The position numbers were made by a program, and so were the translations under genes. The notes beneath the pieces were generated by a model. It saw nothing but the letters and a program-made list of their open reading frames with translations, was not told the origin of the DNA and did not search any database. 64,000 nt of DNA from Gorsachius magnificus (taxonomy: Eukaryota > Chordata > Aves > Pelecaniformes > Ardeidae). Location: contig CM067081.1 in NCBI GenBank assembly GCA_034008185.1, positions 7,997,821 to 8,061,820 on the forward strand, read 5' to 3'. This document shows positions 36,225 through 48,860 of this stretch, one piece after another; position 1 is the stretch's first letter; every line of letters begins with the position of its first letter.

Positions 36225-39200
36225 GTAAGACCATTCTCTGTTGACGCTGCCTGTAGAGCCCTCAGATACCGCTAGGCCAGCCACTGAACTACCCACATGC
36301 ACAAAGCTGTTGCCTAAATGGGGTTTGGCATGCCACGGTGTTTAAGTCTGTGAAATGCAGAAATAAATGCTTTCCAAATAGTCCTGATCCTTCTTAGATA
36401 CTTAAACTGAAAGGCTCGGTTTTCATGGAGACGAGAGTATCGGTTGTGGAGGTATATTAACTACAACCTCTTCAATTCATCTCACTTGACTAGCGTTTAC
36501 ATGTTAGCTGTAAAATGGTTCCCACTAATCATAGAAATACCCAGTGAAGTCTTACTCTATTTTCTTGATGTGTGCATGAGTTCTTTTTGACAAAGCAATG
36601 TCCCAAACTAAGGCTGAAGAAGTACTGACACAGAATAACAAAGCTGTGCTGGTGTGTATCTGGTGTATATCAATACATTAATTGTAGAGGTATAGCTCTG
36701 AGTACTTGGCTGACTCCATTTTAACAGAAATCATTGGGTAAAATATTAATTCACAACCACAGTTAATATTTTTGCATCTTTATGGTATTAGAAAAGCTGG
36801 TACTTAACTAACACAGATTTTGGTTGCACTGTCCGGTGTAGTTTACGAAAAAATGTTAGATTTTTTTCTCCCCTCTCATACAAATATGGAACTGTTTGAA
36901 ATATTTTGGAGGCTGGGTAATAACTTGTCATTGGCTGTTCTCGAGTCCTATTTCAAAGCTTTTTTTTTCCTGTCATAAAAGTGAGAATCCAAAGTTTCCA
37001 CAGAGGAAAGATGTTATCTTGCTGTATTTTGTTTTATGTTACAACCTTACTGCTATGCAGTCAGAAAAGAAAATGGTAGATATGTGAAATAATCCACTCC
37101 TAAGTGAAGCCTGAAATGTTTTTCTCACAAGTCTCAATTTTTTCTTTCTTATCTAGATGTAAGATCTAAGATTTTAAGTTTTTATGTAAAATGTGTAGGA
37201 CAGCTACAGTAATTATTCATTGAAAACAAGACTGAATAATGAAATTACTACAGGAAAGGTGCATATGGCTTAAGGGCTGTCATCTGGAAGGTAATTCTAT
37301 AAATGAAGCCCCTCATCATCCAACCGTCTTGCTCAAAACAGGGCTAAGTCAAGTTAGATCAGGTGGCTCCAGGTCTTGTCCAGTGAAGCTGTGACCAGCA
37401 CTGAATGTGGAGATTGTACAAGTTCTGGGCAACTTGTCTCAAGTGCTTAAATATCCTCATTTTGGATTTATTTTCTTTATCTCTCTCTCTAATGAACAGC
37501 GTCATAATAAATTCCCCTGTCATCTTCTCAAATCAACTCATTAATAAATTGGTGTTTGAAATAAAACTGAACTTCAATAGCAAGATTATCAATTAAAATG
37601 GTGATTGGATAAAAGAAAAGGGAAAAAGAAAAAAAATTGCTAAATTGAGATTTAAGGAAAGAAAATCTATTATGATGTCTCTGTCTTGGTCTATTGGACT
37701 CCATAATTCAGGAGGTATCCTACAGGTTTAAACTGCTGTTGAAATTTGGAAATCAATGTGTCTATGTGAATTTTTAGATAAATTGCAGAATCTGTACTGA
37801 CCACATAGACAACTTGCATATATTGTGTATGAATCATTAGACTGCAGGAAGTCTGCAATTGGTATTACAGGTCTCCTGCTGTTCAGGAGGTAGAAGAATA
37901 TCTGGCTTGTAATTATTATTAATCAACTTACACTGAGTCATATTTCATTTCACATAGGAAAGTGGGACTATTAGCCTATTACACCGCTGAGCAAAAATAA
38001 GTAAGCAGCTCAGACCTAAATATTTCATTATATTAAACCTCTATTTATTCTTTTTTTTTGTTTGTTTTTTGTGATGACCGTGCTGCTAAGTATGTTTATA
38101 GATAATACAGTTGGAGGTCAAAACAAAGTTATCGTTCTCTTTTAGGAACTGTGTTTCCAGCAGTAGAGTCCTGTATTTAGGTGACTCATTATATTGCTTT
38201 TGAGATGCACTTTGTAAATGGCTGCTTTACCTGCAAGGCATCCCTCGCACACCCTTAGATTTGTGGCCTGCATGCTGGCTCTGTGTGACTGGCTGTGTAG
38301 TCACTGAAGTAATATAATTATTGGGTCCTGTGAAGGAGAAATGAAATATGGGAAGGTTAAAGAAATACAGGGGGAATTGCATTCACTGGCATTTATTCCT
38401 TTCCACCCTGTTGAATATGTGATAATTGAGCTAGCTAGAATAGATTTAAAAAAAAAACCCAACTTTAATAGTTTTTTCATCTAGGTAATGGATTCGTGTA
38501 TAAAAACATTTTTTTTTTAAGGAGGGCTTTTGTGGACTTTGTGTACAGCAAAAAAAAAAAGGAGTAGCAAGGTGAAAAAAGTAAAGTTGTCTTTAAAGAT
38601 TAAATTTTCTCTATATTCAAGCCATATATTCTTCACAGTGTAGTAACTATACGTGAGGTGAACAGGTTTATTATGTGTATAAAAGCATGAACTTCACAGG
38701 TGTTTGATGTCATCATTAGTGTGATCTAATTAGTAACTTCCCTAATGGTTTATTTGCATGGTTTAAAAACAAGAAAACTATAACATTTGAATTTGAATAT
38801 ATTGTTGGTTGGAGGTTTTTGAAATGGTTTCAATGAACAATTTTAACAGTGAGTATTCAAAAAAGGGAAAATATTGGATGAAAACTAAAAAGCTGTTATT
38901 TGGAAATCCTGCTGTACTATTGCATGAAGCTGCAGTGGTGGTGGTGTGTGATAGCTGTTCTCTCTGCCATTGACATTCAGACTAAATTGTATTTTATACG
39001 CTACCAGTCATCTCTTCTGCTGAGCTGCTTAGAAACTGGGGTTTCAAAGTATTTGATCAAGAGTGTTTTGATGGAAATTTTAAACTAATTTATCAACATG
39101 ACTGAGTATCTCGAATCTATATAAATAATTATACATAAATAAACAGCATTTGAACCATGACCAAGGGTAAGAATTTTTATTCCGACCAGGACAGATATTA

Positions 39201-42200
39201 CAGACTGCTTTGTGTTTCAAGTGTCTTACATAAAGTAATTCTGGATGCTTGCTACTAACGGACTGAGTATTGATATTTCCAAATACGGCTTAGAGGCACT
39301 GCTATTTTTAGGTATTCTCTTAGCCTTTGAACACTTACTGTCTCCGGATGGTGCAATGCGGTTGCCTATCACCATTTCCATCTCATCTAGCTTTGTTTAT
39401 AAACTGGAAAGCTGGAGCATTCTTGCTAAATAGAGCCATCGAATGCTGTAAGTAGGAGTTTATAGAAAAGCGGTTCCAATCTGGAAGCAAGAGTTTTTAA
39501 AAGTAGGAGGCAGAGCAACCTTCCTAGTACGGAGCTGCCTGTGTTGGGTATAGCAGGTGGAACAGAGATGCAGTTTTCAGGATTTATTTTGATTATTAGC
39601 ATGTAAATAATGCGCCTCTTCAATCAGAGAAGAGAGACAAGTGCTTATGGGAGACAAAGCATAAATGAATAAGCATACTGAAACAATCATCTCCCTTTCA
39701 AAGTTAAAGGGGGTATTAGCTGTCCTACATTGTCGCTCTAGAAATCATTGAGATTTCTCAAATCTAGGAGATGTACCCCTCTGCATTTAAAGTAAACGTC
39801 AGGCATCATGGCAAAAATATAGACCAGTTTCACTTTTCAAATAAGGGATTATACCTGTATGCCAATTCCTTCTTGCTAGCTGTAAGCAGAAAACATTGTC
39901 TGATGTGCAGGCTTTCATTTCTCTACAAAAGACAAAATGAAAGGCTGTTGAAGTCCAGAGGCGTTCCCGCAAAACAAATAAAGTTGCACATGTATAAGCC
40001 AGTGCACTCATGCATGCATCAGTCAGGTTGAAGCCTGGCTCCCAGTAGGTTCCCTTGTATTAAATATACTTCAAAGTTTGTGACAAGTTAGACATGATGT
40101 TTGCAGAATAAATGCATTAAAAATGTAGCCAGTATTAAAGTTAAGATAAAATACTGCTTCTACAGTTAATGCCAACATTCAGTCAAGAAGAAATGCCAAG
40201 GAAAACATAGTCAAATAAACAGACAAAATATTTGTTTCAAGCAGAACGGGTAACTGTAGTAAGCAAAATTATATTTTGCTATGTGATATGATAAATGAAA
40301 ATCTCATTAAAGGCTGAATGCTTAGCTGTTAGTATATCCACATTTAGTAAAATGAAACAATAAGTCAATAATCAATTACATGTAATGAAAATCAATGCTC
40401 TGCACATGACCAACACATTGCCTCAGCTTAAGAAGGCAAAGTTACCCCTGTGGACTGTGATGCTCAATGTGACAACAATAGAGAAGAGGAAGGTTTCCTT
40501 ATTTTTGTTATTTTTAATCATAACTGAAATTGGGATAGTAATAATAATAATCAAAGTCACAAATCAGGGATCAGACCCCCCTGGGTCAGGTGCAGCACGG
40601 ATGGGTAACACGGCTGTGTTCAGCCCCTGCTACGCTCTGAGATGCTAATGGACCAGGGACTGGTGAAAGGAAGGGGAAAGGAAGGTCTGCCAGCTCCCCA
40701 CCACCGCCAGGTCGTGGAGTTTTGGAAACCTCACAAGAAAGGTAGATCAGAAGGAGGGCTGGGGGGGAGGCCAAGGGCTAGTGCTGTCGCACATTGTGGT
40801 GGAAAGATTTTGCCAAGCCTAAGAAGGGAAGAACAAGGGGAAACATAATAGCAAAGATGCCACAGAGGTGATACTGCAGTAAAACAACAGAGGAGAGTGC
40901 TCCAGATAGAGTTTTCTCTAAATTGTTGTGAAGCAGAGCTGTAGAAGGTTTAAAAGAAAATTTAAATTAGTTCAGTTTTGCCTGCATTTCAAAGCCTTTT
41001 AAAAAGGTGTGTGTGCTTATTCCAGGCCTTCAGCTGCTTAAGATTTCAAATTGTCTCTTGTGTGATTAATCAGATTTTAAAACATCACACACACCAGCAC
41101 AATCTCTGTTCATCCCAGCTTTCTGCATTAAATGCTGTGAAGAAGAATGCTCAATCTATTTGAATTACCTTTTTTGGCTGTCTGGAATAAACAGGCAGTT
41201 ATTTATCAGAATTTTTTGAAGCATGAGAGGAAAACTAGAAGTATTGTACTGAAAAAAAATTTTTAAAAAAAGGCTTGATTAGCCAGCTGAGTGTAAGCAG
41301 GCAGAGCTCAGTGCTCACACAGGGAGTTGTCAGAAGCCAGACCCCATACGGCTTGAAGGAAGGGTGCTTTGGTCCCTTAGATTTGGGGTTTTTTCTCCCC
41401 TGATGTACTACTAGTGGCTTTAACCAATGAATACAATTTCTCTCTACAGTTCTCCCTCCTGCTGTTTGCTACTTTAAATAGGGTTTTGTTGGGTTCTATG
41501 GGTGTAGTGCTTTGCAGAGAGGTGGTGGGGCCTTAGGTGAACACGGGGGGCTACCCTAGTGCAAGCAGTAAGATAAATAAATATTCTTTGGGGCTTTCTA
41601 GGATGTGTGTTACTGTAACAGCAAATCAGCATGTGCGTGGATGGATGTATGATTTCAGTATCCTTTGTGAAGCAAACAGCATTTTGGGAAAAAGAAAAAA
41701 TAATGAAAAAAGGAAACACCAAACCAAGAAAAAACCTGCAGCCAAAACAAGATCAAAGCCATATTTCGAAGTCCCTGCAAATTTGGGATACCTCGTGGAT
41801 TGTATAGAACTGAAGAAGTCTCTAGGGTCGGATATTTGAAAGCACCCAGTGTGCTTAATATTTCTGTAGTTCTTCCAAAAAGCACAAAATCATTTCAACG
41901 CCCTGATTTTATAGATGCTGCAAAGGAAAGAGAAAGACAGAGCTGTGTCAGTGTGAAATGAATACTAAAACTGACTGTAGTCTTTAGTGTAGCCGGCAGC
42001 CCAAAATAAGCAAATTAAAAATGGATTTTCTTTCGGTCAGTTACTATAAAAATGACTTGTTTTCAGAAAGCTCTTCCCCTTCATTTATCAGTCCAGTTTT
42101 TAATCTCCTAAGTTAAATCTATAATTACTGTGGATTCACAGTCTATAGAAGGATGATAGGGATACTCTTTTTTCATCTTATCATTTTCTTATTGTAAAAA

Positions 42201-42723
42201 GAGTAAACTGATCAAACCAAATATTCAGTACAAATGTAGCAAACACAAAACACTTAGCTATTTCCAAAATAATGAACAAGTAAAGATGAACAAAAAAACT
42301 GTTCATGAGGAAAAATGCCTCACTTTTTTGATTTATTTTTGTTAATGACATTTTTATGACAGGAGAAATTTTCTTAAGTGTTGAAGCTTCACCCGCTCTG
42401 ACGTGTCACTACTTATTGCTTTCAAATATTAATTTAATAATACTTTTATATCAGGCCTGCAATTTATAATGTGCTTTACAGAATCTGATCTGATGCATTC
42501 CCTGAAGCAAGTAACCAAGTCCATCCAAATTGATTCTCCCATTGATTCCTGACCCTGTAAATCTAGGTGGATTGCAGCACTTTATCTGCTCCTTTGCTCC
42601 AGGCTCTATTACAATAAATCTTCCCTTCTCCTTTGTCTACCTTTATAATTTCTGCCCTGTTCTCCTTTACAGATGCACACTCTCCCTTTATCCTGTCCTC
42701 TCTTTTCTTTCCTCTTTTCTTTT

Positions 42724-42736
42724 CCCCCCCCCCCCC
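42724..42736. repeat. poly(C) run
   Basis: Thirteen consecutive C within a pyrimidine-rich stretch (about 42600-42790) on the + strand. Confidence 0.85.
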
Positions 42737-43704
42737 ACTTCTGCTGCCTTCTGTCAGTCCGGGAATGTTTTCATCTCACACTCCTTTCTAATTTCTGCTT
42801 GATTTCCCCTGCTGCTCTCCTCTGTTTGTATTTGGTACAAAGCTGCAGGAGGGCACAAAACACGCACACACAGAATTAAAGCGCCAGTACGTTTTGTTAG
42901 CACCTTGAAACCTACCTTCAGCCCTATTTATCACAGAAGAAATGGTAAATGGGATAAGTAGTTAAAGCTGGAGGCAGAAACGTGCATTTCAGAAACCCTG
43001 GCTGTTGGACTGTTCCTTTTCACTAGGCAGCTACAGAGTGCCACCTATTGCCTCCCAACCAAGCTGTGGGCTTTTAAAATAAGTTACCCTGAAATTACCT
43101 TTGCTTCTGTTGTTGTTTTCCATAGCGAACTACACATTTTTACCGAGGGCATTTACTGCGAGGAAACATCGTTTGTATTTGAGTTACTTTTCTTTCACTT
43201 CTTACTCTCCCATCCCCGTATCATCTTTAAGTCTTTAACTCCACTACCTCCTTTACAGCATTTATCTGCGTTCTGTCTTAGGTCCCTTCACGTGTATAAC
43301 AATTACATTCATAAAGAAATTTAACGGAGGCAAAGGAGTTTTTCCTCATGTTGCTTCCCAGATTTTCAATAAAAATTGGAGCACCTCTTCTTAGATCTCC
43401 TTACCCATCATATTAAAAAAGATGACTAAAAATGTTTATACCGGGTGAATAACTATGTGACATCCTCATTATTACCTTTATCAAAACAATCCTTTACTTT
43501 GAGTGTGGCTAAAACATTGACAGATAACTCATTTCTGCATTACCCTTGAGAGATGACCTCGCCAGGGGCTGGTATTGTAGCTTCTTTGCTTGAGAAACCT
43601 TTTTTCTTCCTTTAACTTCACAGCATGCTGCAAAGCTTTCTTGCCATCATAAGGGTTTTTCTTTTCATTTTTATACTAAGTAGAATATGCAAGTGTGAAC
43701 CATG

Positions 43705-43820
43705 ATATATTTAAAAAATCATAATAATTTATTATACTATATGCATAATATATACGCATTTTTATATATATGCACATAATATGCATACATGCCAATTCAC
43801 CATATAATATATGCATATAG
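43705..43820. repeat. AT-rich alternating block
   Basis: Interleaved ATAT, TATGCATA and TATATGCA words with several short palindromes (for example TATATGCATATA-like at 43805-43818). It is a simple-sequence region with no coding potential. Confidence 0.6.
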
Positions 43821-44507
43821 CTGCTTCTTCCTGTAGTTTCTGCAGTATAGTTGTGGCTAAAGGTTATTTCTATGATGATGACAACAACCCTCGTGTGTTC
43901 TTGAACCCACGTTTCAGATTCCTCAGGATACTCAGATACGAAAGTAATATGAAGACAGGTTACAGTTGGTCAGTCTCTATACAGCCACATTTGAGCCATG
44001 ACCAAAATGATTAGGCTGAAAAGCAGGAGCCAAAACCCATCGTGTTCTAATCCCGGCTTCTGACATTTCCCCGTTATTGTTTGAGCTTCCTCTGAACATA
44101 ATCATCCAAGAGCAGAATGTGAATTTTGCTGTCAAAAGGCCAAAATTACAAAACAGCACTGACAGCGTTTTAGGCGTAAATCTGCTGACTTGATCAGAGA
44201 CAGGGATTAATAACTGGGCCAACTTTTTGTTGAGCTGCACAGCTTACTACTCAGTGGATACCCAGTTGTATTGACCTAGTTTTGCCCATAGCACTGGCTT
44301 GCAACTTTATGATCCAAGCCGCCTGTCGTATGTGGAAATACTCAGTTTCATTTTGATTTCTCACCAGCAGAGCATGCAAATGTATTTGATTGACTTTACT
44401 GCTTTTTTTTCCTCAATACCCAGGTAAATAATAATGGCAGTAGCTCAACTCTCACAAGGTGGTTTTGATGTGTAGGACTCAAAGATGACAAGCATCACTC
44501 TATCAGA

Positions 44508-44625
44508 TTGCAGATGAGAAAACTGGAGCTGAAAGAACAAATTACTTGTCAAGATCACTCAGCAGCCCATGGGCTAAGCGGGGGAAGGAATCCCTGCTTC
44601 CAGCTCGCTGCCTTAGTTTTGCTCC
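44508..44625 (-). repeat. MIR-like SINE relic, reversed
   Basis: The + strand reads CAGATGAGAAAACTGGAGCTGAAAGAAC, ATTACTTGTCAAGATCACTCAGCAG, then GGAATCCCTGCTTCCAGCTC. This closely follows the reverse complement of the MIR 3' half (cagatgaggaaactgaggc..agtgacttgcccaaggtcacacagc..). It is one of the two clearest SINE relics here. Confidence 0.6.
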
Positions 44626-45345
44626 AACCCCCCGGCCACCCTTCCTAATTAAAAACCTGTTTAGACTTCTTAGATCTGGATTACATTATGTCTCTAATCT
44701 ACACCTATTTAAGAAGGTGCTAAAAGTGTTGCCAGAAGGCAAATCAACCACAGTGATCCAAAACCAAGAGAAAACCTCCATTATTTTCTGATTGGTTAAA
44801 AATACCTCAAGAATACACAAGCTCAAGACAATTTGTCTTTTTTTCAGAGCTGTATTTTTAAAAGGTTGTTTTCTGACTATACAATGTGAAGAAAAAGTTA
44901 TAAGATGGAGGAGCATATGGAGTAGGACTAATACTTTCACTAAAGGTTACAGTCACCTTTAAAAATATTATGAAAAATCTGCTTTAGTTTTTTCTTTCAA
45001 AAATATTAAGCTTCTGTGTCAGAAAGCTGAGATGTTATTTAAAGATCACAATCAAGCTGGGGATACTGTTTGAACATTAGCACGGGGCAAAGATGAACAA
45101 ATGCCTACTGATTTTGGAATTATGTAAAGGTTAAATCTCCATGTATACAGGCATAAGACTTCACTCACATCAGATAAGACATCCCTCGAGGCATCATTTC
45201 TCTCTCTCCCTTTTTTTTTTTTCTCTTTAAAAACAAAATAGAAATGAAAAAGCCATTCATATGATGTAGAACTGGTATATGGTACACAGGAAATAATGGA
45301 TCTTTTTTTCCCAGGAAGCATTCTGGAGCATGTTTCTGTAGATGG

Positions 45346-45365
45346 GTGTGTGTGTGTGTGCGTGT
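45346..45365. repeat. (GT)n microsatellite
   Basis: About seven GT units followed by CGTGT. A second GT-rich, less regular tract lies at about 45588-45632. Confidence 0.85.
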
Positions 45366-46507
45366 TTGCAATCATAACTTTGCTGGTAACTTTTATTCAT
45401 AAAAACTGAGAATTAGCAGAACATCCTATTTCCCCATGAGGAGTCACAGACACATAAATGTATGTGTTTGTGAGCATTTGCAGGGCTGGGCTTAAGACTT
45501 GCACGTACTAATATAACAACATTCACACTTTTTCTGAAAAGCAAATTGTTAGAGGGATTTGAAATGGGGTAAGTACCAATAAATATGGTGTGTGTGTATG
45601 TATATATGCTTGTGTGTGCTTGTGTACGCAAGGGAGAGACAGATCTGAGGCCTGGTATGTAGAGCAGAGGTTGGGAACCGCAATACCTGGGACACTTTCT
45701 GAAGGATGCTACCTTGATTACTTAGGAAAGTCATCTCTTTCTGGACATAAGTTTTCCCATCAGTAAAATACATGTTATTATATTTACATCCTTTGGGGCG
45801 TATTTTCAGTTTCCAGATGGAAGTCCTGTATGAGATGTAGCTGTTATTGTTTAGTGATTTCCATCACAATGAACAACTTCTAAAGCCAGTAAAACAAAAG
45901 CAGATATCCCTCAGTCCGGTTCAGTGACAAAGCTGCCATGTGACTTTACAATTGCAAGCTCCAGAAAATGTCAAACCAGAGTTTTCCATGAGATTCTGCT
46001 CTATTAGATCAATCACACAAATGTTCTTTGCTCCAAATCTATCAGGATCAAACACACGTGCCATTGCTTTGCCTAGAGTTTCAATTTTTTTCTTTGTTCG
46101 TTTGTTTAAAAGGCAACACTAGAACTTAAATCAAAAAAAGATACAATGTAAAGATTGATTCTACTTGAATGTGCAAAGTATTGCTATAAAATAGATTATA
46201 AAATATCTTCAGTGTTTTGGTTTTTCTTTTAATAAATCCATCACTTAACTTAGTGAAGATGACTCCAGTGGGCTCAAATTAATAGAAATGTTTGGATTCA
46301 ACCATGAGGGAAAAAAAGAAATAATGGTGCTTAATTTCTACCTTATCTGTTCTCCAATTAACAGATTTATCTCATGTGTTAAATGGTTTCTTTAGGCAAT
46401 AACAGCCATTGTGTCTTAAGCAAAATGTAGTATGCTTAAGATGCCTTGAAAAATGCACACACTAAGAGTTTTGAATAGATAAACATTATCGTTTTGTTTC
46501 TATACAG

Positions 46508-46664
46508 AGAGCCTCGAAAAATCATCCTGCACAAGGGCTCCACAGGACTTGGTTTTAACATTGTGGGAGGAGAAGATGGGGAAGGCATTTTCGTGTCTTT
46601 CATCCTAGCAGGCGGGCCTGCCGATCTCAGTGGAGAGCTGCAGAGAGGAGATCAAATTCTGTCT
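46508..46664 (+). CDS. DLG2: DLG2 exon, N-terminal part of PDZ3
   Basis: Encodes the first two thirds of PDZ3, which binds C-terminal peptides of partners such as neuroligins. The first base completes a split codon (Gly if the 69-base exon is used, Arg if skipped), then 52 codons [10 protein letters not shown]...GDQILS. The carboxylate-binding loop GLGF and the strand [17 protein letters not shown] are intact, followed by [16 protein letters not shown]. The pair [10 protein letters not shown] favours DLG2 over DLG3 (ELRRGDRILS) and DLG1/DLG4 (ELRKGD). The acceptor is TTGTTTCTATACAG; the AG two bases on (46508-46509) would break the expected frame. The donor is TCT|GTAAGT, phase 0. The remainder of the domain, including the ligand-binding helix with its conserved His, must come from an exon beyond the window. 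Confidence 0.97.
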
Positions 46665-48689
46665 GTAAGTATTTGTGTTGGGGTTTGCTGGCCAACTACT
46701 TAATCTTGATCTTCGTCTATACTGTGAGGAACACACTAAGAAGTAGTTTTGGTTTCCATGTTGTGAGATCCAAGCTGGAAACAGTTTATTATTCAATATT
46801 TTGTTTATTTGCTCTTGGGTTTTATTGCATTTGTTAATGGTGTTGCCTGTACTTAGCTCAGAGTGAGACTTTTCTCTGCTTAGTGCTATCTACAGTATGG
46901 CAACACTGCAGAGAAAACCTAAACACAGTGCAGACCTCAGCATCTCCCAGTTTAGCCCATCATCCAGTTCCATTTTGCTTAAAATTCACTACTGAGTCCA
47001 AAGATATTCCTCAATTTCAGCTTTTCTTTGAGGAGAAAAAGCAGTAGGATGAAATCATCTAGACTGGGGGTGCCATCTAGTGTACACTAAAGTAAATGGC
47101 CTAATACAAAAAGGAGATTAATTAGGTTATGTTAATTATGTCTGTGCTTCTAATGAATTTGATGATCACTCTGAAATTCATTTCGAAATTTTAGAGGATA
47201 AAAGGCTTTGTAGCCTGAGGTTCTATTTTGCATACTTAGTCTCAAAAACCTCTTTTTAATTTTTCTTTCATGTATACATTGATAGCACACATTTGTGTGT
47301 TAGGGTCTGTCAAGTAATTGAACATCTGACTGAAACAATCTGAATGTAAAGGATTTTGAATGACAACGAAGGCCTTGAAAATGTAGTGAAATATCCATTC
47401 ACATTATACCGCCTTACAGAAAGAAGCAACTATCGCAGACTGATACAGTTGTGGCTCTTTCATGTGAAGTACATAACTAGCCGTAAGGCAAAGAACTGAA
47501 ACACAGGAATTATTTATCAATGATGAGCGATGGACCCACTGGGCTGCAGTGTCATTCCTGCAGCTGGGATTACTGTCCCTGTGAGCCTTGCATCCTTGGC
47601 TGCACTTTGGCTAGCATCGGGGTGGAAGATGTCTTTAGCCTGCATGCCTTGTGGCATGGTTATGTGGCACTTTCCTGGTCGATGTTTAAATCCCTTCGTG
47701 AGGAAGCTGAAACTGGTTTTCTTACACTGCTAAGGATTTTCTTGGCCACTGGCCTATTCTATGAAAAGTGAAGTTACCTTCTACCTGTCCAAGTTTTGGT
47801 GTGAAAAGGTGCCTTAGAGAGATCCCTAAGTAGAAAGTTCATAGGAAGCTGCAAGAAAATCAAAATAGACTCTTATAAGGTTATCAGCCTGAAGAGATAA
47901 GGAAGGCAAATGAGAAGACAGACAAGAACAGAAATGGAAATTTCATCAAGACAATTATGCAATTTATTTTTCTTTGGCTAGATTCTGCAAAGTAAGGCTC
48001 AAAGAAAGAGCACGATGAGATCAAGGCCTTTCACAGTACATAGTATTCAGAAATCCAGCAGCTCAGATACAAATTTTGAAGTCCATTTTCCTTTATTTAT
48101 AAGCAAGGGTATATTTAGCACTGTAGGATGCTGCCACAGTTCAATTTTTAACTCTGATTTTAGTGTGTTCCGTAGCAATGTTTTCCATAAGTTCTAATTA
48201 AAGTCACTAGTGTTGCTGCAGCATTTACTTGTCATGCAAGAGTAGTTTATTTCTTCATTGAGCAGAGAGGGATGGAAATTATTACTAAATTAGGCTGCAT
48301 GCCTATCCCCAGGCAATCACCAAGGCAGGCACTGCTGACTTATTTAGTCACAAATAACTACTATGAATCCACTTTTCCACATTCAAACGGAACAAATTTC
48401 ATGCACAGGCTGATTTTAGAGCTGATTAATCTTAGACCGTTGTCTGGTGTAGGGTCCCAGACACCTTAATTTTATAAGGGCTCCACAAAGTAGCTCTGTT
48501 TCTCTCTGTTTATTCTTTCTGGTCTCATCCCTCAGAAACACTTATTTCCCTACTGAGGTAGGTTTCCCATGTCTTTCTCAAAACATGAGAAATCTGATTT
48601 ATCAAGAACAAATTGTACGCTCAAAGCTGGTATTTCTAATTAACTCAGGCTTGGTTAAATTTCTTTCAGACAGGAAGCATAGTAAGTGA

Positions 48690-48860
48690 TTTAAACTTGG
48701 AGATCTGGATTTAGTTCTCTGATTTGGCCGTTGTCCTTCTATGTGACCTTAGGCAAGGTGCTTAATTTTTTTCAAGCCTCAATCTCCCGCATGGAAAAGG
48801 AGGATCACAGTAATTTCCTAATTCATGTCTGTCTCAATATATCAAAGGGTTGACTGGTTG
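48690..48860 (+). repeat. MIR-like SINE relic
   Basis: TATGTGACCTTAGGCAAGGTGC, TTAATTTTTTTCAAGCCTCAATCTCCCGCATGGAAAAGG and the later GGTTGACTGG follow the MIR consensus order (tgtgaccttgggcaagtcacttaacct..gcctcagtttcctcatctgtaaaatgg..gggttgttgtgagg). It is the best SINE-like match in the window. Confidence 0.65.

Larger units (their letters stand above)
36225..46507 (+). other. DLG2: DLG2 intron, 10.3 kb
   Basis: Intron from GTAAGA at 36225 to the acceptor TATACAG at 46501-46507. It is mostly unremarkable AT-rich sequence. Listed separately are a poly(C) run, an AT-rich alternating block, GT repeats and a reversed SINE relic. A moderately GC-rich patch at 40560-40840 has no recognisable gene or repeat. 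Stretches 36580-40560 and 40850-42700 show nothing identifiable. One TGCATG lies at 36573-36578, about 350 bases after the donor. Confidence 0.9.
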
